Positions 22,441 through 34,756 are shown, counted from the first letter of the stretch. The stretch is DNA of 64,000 nt from Castanea sativa (GCF_040712315.1 NC_134015.1:7405945-7469944); one strand, 5' to 3'. Notes: generated by a model from the sequence alone, not told the origin. Numbers and translations: made by a program.

Positions 22441-24235
22441 ATTTTATGCTTGTTTTCACTCTTGAATGATGCCATAATCTTTGATATATGTAATCCTATA
22501 TGCATGCTAAAATTAAAAGTTTAAGTAATTTTTAATTTTAGATTTGTAATTTTTAGAAGCATGTTATGGCATGTAGAGAGAGAAATAAAAAGCTGTAATT
22601 TTTTGATTGTTTACATGTAATCCGAAATTTACAGGCTTATTTTGACCCATTAAATCTTGTTTAATGTCAAATATTTTTTAATGGTTTGAAAGTACATTTC
22701 ATAAGCTTTAAAATGACAGTTTACATGCTTAATTTAGACTTTAAATGAGAAAGTTGTGGTCTTTTAAAGATTATGGTTGCATTTGATAAAATCTGAAAAT
22801 TTGATGTCTAAGGTTGAAGACGATGAACAATAAAAGGAAATACGTTTTTCACGTATATAAAATTGTTTTGTAGTAGTGTACCATGCGTGTACCACTAACC
22901 ACTACACTTATTGTTTGAGTGGTTATCTATAAAATTTTTTTAAAAAAATGATAAAAATAATAATAAAATAAAAGAGCCCTGCGTTGATGTTAGTGTATTA
23001 GTTACACTTGAACACATCTAATTATCCTTGTTAAAGAAACAAGGATATTGTGCAAGGCCACGTTGGTGTATCAATAACACACAATTGTTGTTGTTTCCTT
23101 CAACAAGGAAACTGTGCAAGTAATAAGCCACACACAAGTGGCTGTGTGGGTTTGTAATATTATGGAAGTTGTGCAAGTAATAAGCCACATGCAAGTGGCT
23201 GTGTGGGTTTGTAATATTATTTACAAATTTTGTGTGGATTTGTAACATAATTTACGAAGGAATTGGGTTATAATAATATAGAAAATTAGATGAAAATCAA
23301 ATGTTATAACATGCACAATGGGTTTTCTTATTATTTATTTTAATTTATAGTAAAACACTATATTCTTAATTTTTTTAGACCTCATTTTTTCTAATGTGAC
23401 ATATATGTAATTGTAGTGGCATTTTTTTTTTAACTGTGATGTTAAAATAGAATTGTGATAATATGAGAAAATTGTGAAATTAGTTTTCTAATTTTCTGTA
23501 TAATTCAGCATGGTTTTAATCTTTGAATTAATTTATGATGTCTTTTTAACATATTGTGATATGATTGAATTGATATTATATGAATGCATTGATGAATATG
23601 TGTCCAAAGGGTTTATGAGACTCTTTGGCTCATCTCTATATTTAGAGATTGTATTGGTAATTTATACAACATGTATATTTTTATTTATTGTTATTGTGGA
23701 TAGATAAGACAATTTTTGAAATTATTTGGTAACGTGGTATCGCAATTTTTTTTAATTACAAATAGAATCTTTGTAGTAGGGTACTTGAATATGTAATTTC
23801 TTGGGCCAATGTTTTTGGCAATTTTTATTTTTGTACCATTGTTTTTGGCAATGTAATTTAAGGCTATATAATTTAATTTTGGAAGCCATGTAAGGGGATG
23901 TGTTTCATGGTTACCTATAATTTTCAAATTTTGTCTTAGCATGTTGTATGAAATTACCAATAAGGCTTATAGTGGAGCTCATGCACAATGTGTTGCGCAC
24001 AAAGATGTATGGACACATGTTATATTTATGATTTAATATGTGGATGATGTGATGTTTTATTCTTCACAAAATTTTATTTAAAATCAATTAGATGTGTTAT
24101 TCCAATTTACATAGTGAGAGATGATTATGAGCTTCGCTAAATTTTCAATCTCACTATGTAGAAAGGAATATCATGGTCTAGTTGTATTTTTGGAAATAAA
24201 ATTTAAAAATGTATTTGCTAATGTCAACTTATGTA
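22441..24235 (+). other. Copia untranslated leader, 1.8 kb
   Basis: Long, AT-rich and without recognisable coding sequence. A segment of about 50 bp (gtgcaagtaataagccac..aagtggctgtgtgggtttgtaatattat) is duplicated in tandem at about 23113 and 23170. The length is large for a Copia leader, so an old insertion inside it is possible, but no ends are visible. Confidence 0.6.
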
Positions 24236-27200
24236 ATGAATGTAGTGAACATGACCACTAAGAATGTAGTTGCTCCCCCTCAAAAGAAAAGAAAAGAATG
24301 TAGTTGCTGATCTAAGGGAGAGAAACTAGATGGAACCAACTATGATATGTGGCATAGAAAAATTCAATATCTGTTTAATGAACAAGAGGTCCTTGAAACC
24401 TTAACCAATGTGATGATGTAACCTGAAAATAGAAATACTGCCCAACATCGCTGTGACTTAGAGGCCTATAAGTCTTGGGTTAAGAAAGATCATTGTGCAT
24501 GCTTCACTATGCTAAGTAGCATGCACAATGATCTTATTGGAGAGTTTGAAGACTACCCAAATGCCCAAGAGATGTGGAACCAACTTAAGATTGCCTATAG
24601 AGGGACTTCAACAACTAGGTTGCGAGCTCTTACTTTGAAGTTTGAGCAATATGTTATGGATTCAAAGCATAGCATGGTTGAACATCTAAGGACAATGTCT
24701 ACATTGATCTGTGACCTAAAGGTTGCTGCCAATAATCTCTCTGATGAACAACAGGTCACAATGGTGATACGTTCACTGCCTGAACCTACTTGGGGGCAAA
24801 TGAAGCTTGTTTTGACACATAGTGAGAATATCAAGACTTTTGTTGATATTTCTCGTCATCTGAAGCTTGAGGCAGAGTGCATGGGGGCGCACCAAAACAC
24901 CAACCTTGTCGCTCAATCTGGGCAGCAGAAGGCATTCAGGCCTAAACGCAAAGGATAAGGGAGGAATGCCAAAGGAGATGGTAACCTTGGGCCTAAAGAA
25001 GGCAAGATAACAAAGCGCCATAAGGGCAAGCGTGCTAAGAAGGACAAGGCAAAGATCAAGTGCTAGAATTGTGGTAAGAAGGGTCACTTCGCTCGTAAGT
25101 GCACTGAACCAAGAAGGTATCCATTCTTAACAACTCTGCTATTACTTATGTTTGTACACATGTTTAAGTTGCTCATACTATTCTTGGGTGGATTGTAGAT
25201 TCAGAAGCAACCAAGCATATAGCCAGAGATAGAGTTGGGTGTGTGGATTACAAAATGATACCAATAGGCACACCAATATGTTATTTTGGGTAACAGAGCT
25301 CAAGAAGAAGTCATAGGAGTTGGAACCTACCAGCTCAAATTGCGTCTAGGACGTATGTTACTTCTTCATGATGTGCTTCATGTACCTGGTGTCCAATGTA
25401 ATCTATTTTTAGTACTTACTATGCTTAGACTTTGAATTAATTTTCGTTTTGATGGTCCTCAGTTGGAATTTTTTTTTTTAAAATAAGACCTTGTATGGAC
25501 ATGGTTATTTATCTAATGATTTCTTTATGTTGGATTTAGATCATTCATCTTTTTCTTTTATTGCTCATAATGATGATGTTTCTGATTCTGTAATGTGGTA
25601 TGCTAGACTTGGACATATAGGAAAAGATAGATTGGCTAGACTAGCTACAGAAGGCCTATTGTGGTCTATCACTAATGTAAGCCTACCTATGTGTAAACCT
25701 TTTCTAGCTAGAAAGGCTTGTAGGAAGCCTTTTGGTAAGGCTCCAAGGGCAAATCATCCTTTGCAATTAGTCCATTCAGACATATGTGGACCTATGAATG
25801 TTAAGGCACGCCATTATGCCTCTTATTTTCTTACATTTATAGATGACTATTCACGTTTCAGTTGTGTCTATCTGATCTACCATCACTTTGAAGAATTAGA
25901 TTGTTTTAAGCACTTTGTGGCAAAGGTTGAAAATCAGAAAGAAAGGAACCTAAAGGTTTTTCGAACTGATAGGGGTCATGAATATTTGTCTACACAATTT
26001 TAGGAACTGTGTGAGGAAAAAGGGATACGCAGGCAATTGACGATTCTTGGTATTCCACAACAAAACGGTGTTGTGGAGAGAAGGAATCATACTCTATTAA
26101 AGATGGTTAGATCAATGATGGCGCAAGCTAACCTTCCAATTTTGTTTTGGGGGGATCCATTGTTGACTGCTGCCTACATCCTTAATTGTGTGCCTTCTAA
26201 GTCAGTTCCCACAACACCATATAAGTTATGGACTGGTGCAAAACCTAATTTGGAAAACTTGCAGCCTTAGGGTTGTGCAGGTTTTGTTCACAGTACTTCC
26301 TATAAGTATGGGAAATTGGGCCCTAGAGCAAGTAAGAAAATCTTTATAAGATATTCAGAAAGCTCAAAGGGGTATGTAATGTATGGTGAACATTCTGATG
26401 GTGGAATGACAATGAAAGAGTCTCGTGATGTCAACTTCATTGAAGATGATTTTCCAAGCATCAGTGAAGCGAAAAAAAGATCTTCAGCTTTATGAACTAC
26501 AAGAACTTGAAGGTGTCATACCATCTTTGGGAAAGGTTGGAGAATCACAACTTCATCCTGAAATTGCCAAAGCTAGTGGGAGTGATTTGGCTTCTAGTGG
26601 GAGCAAACTGCTAGATAGTGATACACAAGGATCCAAGGTACATAGAAGTGAACGTGGAATTATTCCCCATCGTCATTTTGAGATTGAGGGGGAATCTTTT
26701 ATATGTGATTCACTGGACCTTGATGAGCCTGCTTCCTATGAGGAAGCATTGGCTTCACCTGCTTCATATGAATGGATAGATGATATGAGGGATGAGAGGG
26801 ATTCTATGGCAAAGAATCAAGTTTGGGAGTTGGTTGACCTTCTGCCTGGGCGCAAGACCATTGGAAACAAGTGGGTTTTAAAAATAAAGCGCAACGCAGA
26901 TGGATCAATTGACAAATATAAGGCTTATCTCGTGGCGAAAGGCTATACCCAAAGAGAAGGGATAGACTATGAAGAGATTTTCTCCCTAGTAGTGAGATTT
27001 GTCTCTATTTGCCTTATTCTAGCTATTGTTGCACATTTGGATTTGGAACTCTTCCAAATGGATGTAAAGACTACATTTCTCAATGAAGAACTAGACGAGG
27101 AGATCTATATGGGTCAACCTATTGGCTTTGAGGTCAAGGAACAAGAGCGCAAAGTGTGCCGCCTTAAGCGTTCCATTTATGGCCTAAAGCAAGCATCTAG

Positions 27201-28289
27201 ACAATGGTATTTCAAATTTCATAAGGCTATTATTTCGATTGGTTTTGAAATGATGGAAGAAGACCATTGCATGTATGTCAAATGATCAAGAAAGAGTTTA
27301 CTTATCCTGTGTTTGTATGTGGACGACATTTTTTGGCTAGAAATGATATGGAGATGACTATCACCACCAAAAGGTGGTTGTCCTCTATTTTTGAAATGAA
27401 GGAGATGGGAGAGGCTAATTATGTGCTTGGAGTTAAGATTTTCAAGGATCGTTCAAAGAAGCTTCTTGGTTTGTCTTAAGAAACTTACATAAAGATGATC
27501 TCAGAGCGATTCCATATGCATAATTCCAAACCCATAGACACTCCAATTGAGAAGGGGCATACATTAAGCCTTAAAGATTGCCCTAAATTAGAAAAGGAAA
27601 AGAGAGAAATGACAAGAGTTCCCTATGCAAGTGCAGTTGGAAGTCTGATGTATGCTATGTTGTGTACTTGACCAGACATTTGTTTTGTAGTTGGTATGGT
27701 TAGTCATTATCAAAGTAATCTAGGACCTGATCATTGGCAAGCAGTTAAGAGGATTTTTCGATACTTTTGTGGGACATCGAATCTCATTCTTTGTTATCAG
27801 GGTGGAGATTTGAAATTGAGAGGTTGTTCTGATGCTGACTGGGCCAGTAATAGAGATGGGCGCAAGTCCATTATAGGTTATGCATTTCTACTTAGTGGTG
27901 CAACTATCTCTTGGTGCAGTTTGAAGCAGTCTTGCATTGCTTTATCCACAATAAAGTCTGAGTATGTTGCTTGTTTAGCAACAACAAAAGAAGCTGTTTG
28001 GTTAAAGAGATTTTTCCAAAGCCTAAGGGTGACATCTATTGCAGATGAAGCTGTAAAGATGTATTATGATAATATGACAGCCTTGGCTTATGCTAAAGAT
28101 CCTAAGTATCATAGTAAAAGCAAACACATATAGACTCATTATAACTAGATTCATCTTGCTAATACACAAGGAGAGGTGATCCTCCAACATATCTCCACTA
28201 ACAAGATGGTGGCTGATCCACTTACTAAAGCCATTGCTAGAGATGCCTTTCAGGCTCATGTTAAGAGTTTGGGACTTTGTAGGATTTGA
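24236..28289 (+). pseudogene. Copia gag-pol polyprotein, degraded
   Basis: Gag (about 24330-25110) has YDMWHRKIQ, LTLKFEQY and a CCHC zinc knuckle that is interrupted by TAG at 25064 (C, stop, NCGKKGHFARKC). The protease active site reads WIVDSEAT, with Glu where DSG is usual. The integrase core (25590-26270) has WYARLGH, HSDICGP, FIDDYSRF, TDRGHEY and NGVVERRNHTL, covering the DDE residues. Reverse transcriptase (26720-27480) has NKWVLKIK, YGLKQASRQWY and LYVDD; the frame shifts just after YVDD. RNase H (27690-28130) has CSDADWA and KSEYVA. The last frame ends at TGA 28287-28289. Stops occur at several further places, for example 24956, 26001, 26268 and 27283. It cannot make a working polyprotein. 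Confidence 0.93.
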
Positions 28290-29405
28290 TATGTTTTTTG
28301 GATACCTTATAGACATTTATGTTTATTCATACTTTATGCAATAATGATGTTATTCATTTTGATTCATCTTGTGATGTGATTGATATTGCATACTGAGCAC
28401 ACATTATTTGAGAATATGTCACCATGCTTAGACCGGTCTACTCACATAGACAATCACCCTAGCGATTGAGTAGCGAGCAAGATGAGACATAGTGATCACT
28501 TTGTTTTTCTATAAATCAAGTAAGTGATCATCTTGATGCTTAGGGAGGCATGCAAGATAATATAATGAATGTCGCCTTAGCTAGGCTAAGATGAGACTAA
28601 TGGGAGTTGCACTTGAAGTATATCCACAACTTCATGAAGCCTGAATAAAGCCAAATATAAGATCTTGGACAGGAACTTGATGTGTAACTGTGCTAAGAAA
28701 CTCAGGTTGGTTGCCTTTGTGGCAATTGGACTAAGATTTTTATGGTGTTTGAGTGTGACAAGCCCAGTTGAGTGGAAGCTCCATCGTAACATACAAAATA
28801 TACTGTATGTGCTATAGCCGACCAATGAAGGGAGTGATTGGATAGATCCCTACTCCGTCACTATGTGAGCCCTAGTCGACCATTATATGGTCCATTCTAT
28901 GCCCTTTTTTCAACCTAGAACTATGTCATGAAGTGAATGTTTGATGTCACTACTTAAGCATGTCATCTTAGGGCCATGATATATACGGTCTCGCGGAGCA
29001 TGTCTAGGAAAGCAGTCAAGTGTGGATGGATTAACATGAGTGTTTGGGGAAGATTTTTTAGAACACACTATTTATTTTATGGCTCATAGCCCGGACGATT
29101 ATGAGGAATTTATTTTTCAATATAATCATGAGCATGCTATATGGTATAGGATTAAGTGTTGCTTTGAGTTTTGAACTCATGAGGGATTAAAGAAACTTGA
29201 TTAGTGTGATCAAATAATCTGGGGCATAGACGAGATATCATGAGTGATGTACTATGTTAGTTTAGATGGTGACTTAATATAGTACTCCTACTCGACAACT
29301 TCTTGTCAGGTCGCACACTCCATTTTTCTGTATAAAGAGAGGATTGGACAAGAGATTGAGAGGAGCTAATTCTGACAGTAGTACCTAGTGTGGATGAGTG
29401 CGAGA
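28290..29405 (+). other. Copia 3' untranslated region
   Basis: No coding sequence is seen in 1.1 kb. The bases just before the 3' LTR (gatgagtgcgaga) are a weak, decayed polypurine tract. Confidence 0.6.
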
Positions 29406-29963
29406 TGTTAGAAATTGCTCTAGTTTTGACCCAACCCATAAACCATGGCCCATGGATCGTCCACATGGGTTATCTAATAAGTAAGTTTAAATTTAAACTA
29501 AGTAATATTTGTATAAGTTATCAATATCAGTAGTGGAGTAATTTAAACTTAACAGATATTGATATGAGTTATTAATATCAGTAGTGAAGTAATTTAAACT
29601 TAATAGATGGGATCTTTTAGGGATCACATATATCTGATAGTAAGTGAATCTCTACTAGTATTTAAAATACACCTACATCAGTCAAATGAATAAGAGATAT
29701 AGTGAACGAACATACGTATAGTTTTTTAGTGCTCTCTCAAAATAAGCTGTCTCTCTGGGACACCATCTACTGTTCCGTAGAATTTGGAGCATGGAAATTA
29801 GGAGAGACTCTAATGGCCTCTCCTACGACTTTGAGGGGTTCCACAAAGGAGATCGTGAGGAGTTCATAAAGCAACCAAAGAATAAGATTCGGCAATTTGG
29901 TGATCTATTCCACCAAAGGTATGTGTCTATATGACCTCTAGTAAAGTATATAACTTTTCAACA
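29406..29963 (+). repeat. Copia 3' LTR
   Basis: 558 bp, same ends as the 5' LTR and colinear with it without gaps. Confidence 0.95.
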
Positions 29964-30256
29964 ACCATAATTCTAATAGAGAAACGAAAAGATGCTACAG
30001 ATTTTTACAAGTGTTTCTAATGAAAGCAATCTAGGTTCAAATTTGTCCCTCCCCCAACAATTGAATTCTTAAAAACATAAAATAAAATAAACCCTCCATT
30101 TTCAGAGAACTGGTATAAAGAATTCCCTAGAAATTAAGGAGAGATTGAAGTTTCTTGAAATTAATTTGATGAACAAATATAAGGTCCTCTTAGAAACACA
30201 CAAAAAAACTCCACAACAATTTTATTACATTATCAAATTTGCCCACCACTTCTATC

Positions 30257-30791
30257 CACTATTTTCAGAACTGGACCGGATCGGGAGGTCGGACCGTGAA
30301 AACCGGAAACCGGGATGAAAATTGGTTTTTTAAGCATAAAGAACCGTATTTTTAGTTAATTCCGTGAACCCTTAAAACTGGGGTTGGACTGCACGAACCG
30401 GTGTCAAGAACCATGCGGTCCAACCCCTTAGCAATTTTTTTTATTTATAAAAACAACTTAACATAATTTTATTCTACTTAATTAAATTATCTATCTCTTA
30501 CAAGGAATAAAAAATTAATCATAAATTTTAATGTTTTCATGGTTATTATTTTATTTTATTAACTTTCTTATTTAATTATTAAATATATACTTGAAAATCA
30601 TTAAATTTCCCTCACATATATAGATATATTAGTTAATTTTTCTAGTTTTATAAATTTAATATCTATATTTAGGCTTTAATTAATTATTAAATTAATTATG
30701 ACATTATCACGGTTCGACCCCGGTTCGACCTCAAAAACCTTGAACCTCTCCCTTTTACGGTTCGATGAACGGTCCGGATTTCAAAACCTTG
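30257..30791. mobile_element. Non-autonomous hAT-type element (MITE), 535 bp
   Basis: A perfect 8-bp direct repeat, CTTCTATC, flanks the element (30249-30256 and 30792-30799), the duplication size of hAT transposons. The ends are imperfect inverted repeats: CACTATTTTCAGAACTGGAC on the left against CAAGGTTTTGAAATCCGGAC read inward from the right. GC-rich subterminal parts with repeated ggaccgg, cggttcga and gaaccg surround an AT-rich middle. There is no coding capacity, so it depends on a transposase from elsewhere. Confidence 0.87.
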
Positions 30792-30984
30792 CTTCTATCA
30801 TGAACTATTTTAAAAAATTGCAGATGTTGGCAAGTCCATATGATCAAATAACAACATTATCAAAAGAAGAAAAGAGAAAGCAACATTCTTTCACAAGGGA
30901 ACTTGTACGTAGTTTGGCAAACAGAAGTAGATATAAATGGAACTCCACAAATTATAGTTTTATTAATATGAAATACCGCAACAA

Positions 30985-31533
30985 TCACTTAGGAGGATTG
31001 GGATACAAAAGCAACACTATGTCGTGAGTGAATTTATCAACCTTCTTATTTCTTTCGACAAATTGTGGCACGCCACTTGTAAGACAGAGAAAGGCGGCTT
31101 CATTGGCAAAAGCAACTTTCCTGGATGCATCAAGATATAACCCTTTATCGAAGAGATCGGTAGCTTGAGAGATTTCAAAGACCGCAAAGTCGTAATTATC
31201 ATGACAACCCTTCATCTTCAACCACAATGTATGGTTACTAGTCTCGCTAGTGTTGTCAAACACCTTAGATATGTATGAAAGTGTGTCATTTGTTAAACTC
31301 ATGGACAACTCTATGCCAATCCTGAGAAGGCCAGTGTAATTGGCTTTGAAGCTTCGTGGATCTGACTCAAAGATCGATATGCAAATTTTCTCATACATAG
31401 TATGATTACAAGTTTTTCTGATCAAAGCGGTTCCCTTCTCTTCTGATGTAGCAACACAGGAATTCATTAGAAAGAAAGGAATAAGAACGGAAAGGACAAT
31501 AAGGGGGAGTGAAATGGGACCTTGATTTACCAT
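30985..31533 (-). CDS. Plant invertase/pectin methylesterase inhibitor family protein
   Basis: Proteins of this family bind and block either cell-wall/vacuolar invertases or pectin methylesterases; sequence alone does not say which. The 182-residue product has a hydrophobic N-terminal signal peptide (about residues 8-28, PLIVLSVLIPFFLM then ATSEE), so it should be secreted. The mature part has the four family cysteines: the first pair eight residues apart (TCNHTMYEKIC), and a second pair in GCHDNYDFAV and EAAFLC about 40 apart. Length and lack of introns are typical. I start at ATG 31533: the frame is open further, but the earlier start at 31563 is GTG. A TATA box lies about 70 bases upstream. 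No stops or frameshifts; the only host gene here that looks intact. A hAT element lies about 190 bases beyond its 3' end. Confidence 0.9.
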   Translation of the reverse strand: MVNQGPISLPLIVLSVLIPFFLMNSCVATSEEKGTALIRKTCNHTMYEKICISIFESDPRSFKANYTGLLRIGIELSMSLTNDTLSYISKVFDNTSETSNHTLWLKMKGCHDNYDFAVFEISQATDLFDKGLYLDASRKVAFANEAAFLCLTSGVPQFVERNKKVDKFTHDIVLLLYPNPPK

Positions 31534-31600
31534 AGTTCCAGTAGAGAATATAACAAATGCCACAATTTTTTTGCGAATGGGGGAGTGAAATGCATCTGCT

Positions 31601-31609
31601 CTTTATATA
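31601..31609 (-). promoter_or_regulatory. TATA box of the inhibitor gene
   Basis: TATATAAAG on the minus strand, about 70 bases before the ATG, leaving room for a short leader. The fit of the TATA box to the ATG choice supports the start at 31533. Confidence 0.7.
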
Positions 31610-31762
31610 CAACATAAAATATAACCCCTTTTTTGGCTATTCTATTATGTTTGGTAATTAATTAGGAGAATTCAAGCATGTATCTAATTATGTGCAAGTA
31701 GTGGGTTCCAGTTATTTCAACTTTTATAGTCTCAGATAGTTGAATACGTGGATGGAACTATA

Positions 31763-32315
31763 CATGGACTACCCCCCTAAATTTTTTTTAAAAAAATATG
31801 AGTATATTAATAGGTACTAATTTTAGCAATTTTTTTTCAATAAAATTACAATTTTACCCCCTTCACAATATCATCATTTCTTTTAAGAGTAATGTTATAG
31901 CCACAAACTTTTTTACAGCATTTTTACAAGCTATTGAGGTAGCAAATTCTTATTGGTTTGCACACTTGCATTACTTTTTACTTACCAATAACCACTCACC
32001 ATACTAGCAATTTGTAAAAAATTTGTAATTTTAGTATTTTCCACCTTTTTAAAGGCCATAAAAAATTAATAGATTAAATCTAAAAGAAAATATACAAGCC
32101 CAAAAAAACTATCCCAAAAACAAAAATTACCAATAACAAAGTTAAAAAAAATTAAGTTCAATCAACTTATTTTACCCAAAACCAAAAACTTAGCCCCTTA
32201 TAAAGTTTTAAACAAAAGCCCTTAGTGGTAAAACAGTAGATTCAAAGACTGGAGTCGCTGCACATAGAGAGCAACAGAGCTGCCCCGCTAACTCCAAGTT
32301 TTAGCTTCATCCCTA
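31763..32315. mobile_element. Small hAT-like element, diverged copy, with a nested MITE
   Basis: It is colinear with the better defined element at 53960-54587: both share caataaaattacaatttt/attttgcccc, then an inserted MITE, then aaatatacaagcccaaaaaaa, agtttaaac..aa and ccaagtttta/cttcaagtccta near the end. The right end reads TTCATCCCTA. Its left end and target duplication are uncertain. No coding sequence. Confidence 0.6.
31885..32040. mobile_element. MITE nested in the hAT-like element (copy 1)
   Basis: It starts gagtaatgttatagccacaa and ends ttgtaattttagtatttt, which are imperfect inverted ends. The same sequence sits at the same relative place in the copy at 54108-54275, and another copy lies in the Gypsy element at 46379-46545. 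Confidence 0.65.
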
Positions 32316-32430
32316 GTTAAATAAGAAGTCTGGGGCTCAATTCCCGCTTATATAAAAAACCGATTAATATCTTGGTTTGATGATAAATAACACAATCATC
32401 ATAAGCAAAAATTATAAGTTGAAACTTTAT

Positions 32431-32433
<3 letters not shown>

Positions 32434-32483
<50 letters not shown>
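32434..32483. repeat. (TA)n microsatellite
   Basis: About 25 uninterrupted TA units. Confidence 0.99.
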
Positions 32484-32486
<3 letters not shown>

Positions 32487-32585
32487 AGTATATTTTAGGA
32501 ATAAAATGATAGAAAAATTTTGAAAATTTGAAAGTTATATATATTTATTGTTGTTAGGTTAATAGTTTTATAATAAGTACGACTT

Positions 32586-32683
32586 CCTTTTACAAGCACA
32601 ACCAAATCTCACAACATTTTCATAAGATGAATCCCCAAAATTGGTAGATGTATAAAAAATTGTAGACATAGTAGCATTTCTCT

Positions 32684-32717
<34 letters not shown>

Positions 32718-32937
32718 GCCATTAAATGCACATTAAAAATTCTACCATTATAATAAATATCCATTATAATCTTTATTTTTTTTTTAAACATCCTTAAAGG
32801 CTCACTATAAAAAAAAAATAAAAAAAAAATAAAAAAAAAATCCTTACAAGCACAACCAAATCTCACAACATTTTCATAAGATGAATCCCCAAAATTGGTA
32901 GATGCATAAAATATTGTAGACATAGTAGCATTTGCCT

Positions 32938-33010
<73 letters not shown>

Positions 33011-33213
33011 GCCATTAAATGCACATTAAAAATTCTACCATTATAATAAATATCCATTATAATCTTAATTTTTTTTTTTTTTAAAAACATCCTCAAAGGC
33101 TCACTATAAAAAAACATCCTTACAAGCAGAACCAAATATCACAACATTTTCATAAGATGAATCCCCAAAATTGGTAGATGTATAAAAAATTGTAGACATA
33201 GTAGCATTTCTCT

Positions 33214-33259
<46 letters not shown>

Positions 33260-33473
33260 GCCATTAAATGCACATTAAAAATTCTACCATTATAATAAAT
33301 ATCCATTATAATCTTTATTTTTTTTTAAACATCCTTAAAGGCTCACTATAAAAATAAAAAAAATAAAAATAAAAAATCCTTACAAGCACAACCAAATCTC
33401 ACAACATTTTCATAAGATGAATCCCCAAAATTGGTAGATGCATAAAATATTGTAGACATAGTAGCATTTGCCT

Positions 33474-33507
<34 letters not shown>

Positions 33508-33738
33508 GCCATTAAATGCACATTAAAAATTCTACCATTATAATAAATATCCATTATAATCTTTATTTTTTTTTTAAACATCCTTAAAGGCTCACTATAA
33601 AAAAAAAAAAAAATAAATAAAAATAAAAATAAAAATAAAAATCCTTACAAGCACAACCAAATCTCACAACATTTTCATAAGATGAATCCCCAAAATTGGT
33701 AGATGCATAAAATATTGTAGACATAGTAGCATTTGCCT

Positions 33739-33793
<55 letters not shown>

Positions 33794-33996
33794 GCCATTA
33801 AATGCACATTAAAAATTCTACCATTATAATAAATATCCATTATAATCTTAATTTTTTTTTTTTTTAAAAACATCCTCAAAGGCTCACTATAAAAAAACAT
33901 CCTTACAAGCACAACCAAATATCACAACATTTTCATAAGATGAATCCCCAAAATTGGTAGATGTATAAAAAATTGTAGACATAGTAGCATTTCTCT

Positions 33997-34027
<31 letters not shown>

Positions 34028-34117
34028 GCCATTAAATGCACATTAAAAATTCTACCATTATAATAAATATCCATTATAATCTTTATTTTTTTTTTTAAAA
34101 CATCCTTAAAGGCTCAC

Positions 34118-34162
<45 letters not shown>

Positions 34163-34255
34163 ACAAGCACAACCAAATCTCACAACATTTTCATAAGATG
34201 AATCCCCAAAATTGGTAGATGCATAAAATATTGTAGACACAGTAGCATTTCCCTT

Positions 34256-34313
<58 letters not shown>

Positions 34314-34430
34314 CAATAATAATAATAGCCATTAAATGCACATTAAAAATTCTACCATTATAATAAATATCCATTACAATCTTAAATTTTTTTTTTTGAA
34401 AAAAAAAATCCTTAAAGGCTCACTATAAAT
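32586..34430. repeat. Seven-unit tandem array, about 260 bp per unit, with (TAA)n
   Basis: The segment tacaagcacaaccaaat starts units at 32591, 32845, 33121, 33381, 33646, 33904 and 34162. Each unit has cataagatgaatccccaaaa, a variable (TAA)n tract, agccattaaatgcacattaa, and then T-rich and A-rich runs. Unit types follow a pattern: units 2-3-4 match 5-6-7 in their diagnostic variants (gcataaaatattg against gtataaaaaattg; catcctc against catcctt). So a block of about 800 bp was duplicated on top of the basic tandem repeat. Minus-strand frames through it are long isoleucine runs made by (TAA)n and are not genes. Confidence 0.95.
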
Positions 34431-34456
34431 TTCACTATTTCTATATATTCCACAAT

Positions 34457-34635
34457 CATAATAGAAAGTGCTATTTCTACCACATTTTCATAACAAATTA
34501 TAGATGGTATGTTTTCATTGGTTTTAATTTAAATCCATCATTGAAATTGTATTTTTGCTCATTAGTAACAACCAATAGCCACATGTTACTTAAAACTTGT
34601 TGTGAAAATGTTGTAGATATAACATTTCTCTAATA
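34457..34635. mobile_element. MITE-like element with 38-bp inverted ends
   Basis: The left end agaaagtgctatttctacca continues cattttcataacaaatt; read inward from the right it is gagaaatgttatatctacaa continuing cattttcacaacaagtt. No coding sequence. Its right end resembles the gtagcatttctc segment of each unit in the adjacent tandem array, so the array may have grown from a related element. Confidence 0.65.
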
Positions 34636-34756
34636 ACAAATATCCATTATGATAATAAATCCAAAAAAAAAAAAAATTCCTTAAATGCATAGTATAAATT
34701 TCACCATTATATTAAATTCTTTAAATAATATGTAGTTAAATATCCACTATCAGCTC

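Larger units (their letters stand above)
21869..29963 (+). mobile_element. Complete Copia-type LTR retrotransposon, 8,095 bp, inactive
   Basis: Two 558-bp LTRs begin TGTTAGAAATTG and end TTTTCAACA. The flanks are ATCAT (21864-21868) and ACCAT (29964-29968), a 5-bp target duplication with one change. A primer-binding site follows the left LTR. Domain order gag, protease, integrase, reverse transcriptase, RNase H is that of Copia elements. Many stops and frameshifts are present. By my hand count the LTRs differ at about 42 positions (7-8 percent) with no length change, so the insertion is old. Confidence 0.96.

Noticed and set aside
31017..31202. Minus-strand frames overlapping the inhibitor gene (also 31406-31615)
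   Set aside because: They are shadows in other frames; the inhibitor frame has the signal peptide and all family cysteines.
3336..31533. Functional link between the pectinesterase relic and the inhibitor gene
   Set aside because: They are 27 kb apart, separated by two large TEs, and the pectinesterase is truncated; proximity is probably chance.
32215..32350. Possible second tRNA-derived SINE (ttagtggtaaaac and gggctcaattccc)
   Set aside because: The region is explained by the right part of the hAT-like element that recurs at 54500-54587, where the box matches are not kept.
32609..34374. Several minus-strand frames with long isoleucine runs
   Set aside because: They are translations of (TAA)n tracts repeated in every array unit; no domain, start context or independent conservation.
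32586..34430. CRISPR-like regular spacing of repeats
   Set aside because: Units are long, contiguous tandem copies with simple-sequence tracts, in plant nuclear DNA; no spacers of constant size and no associated genes.
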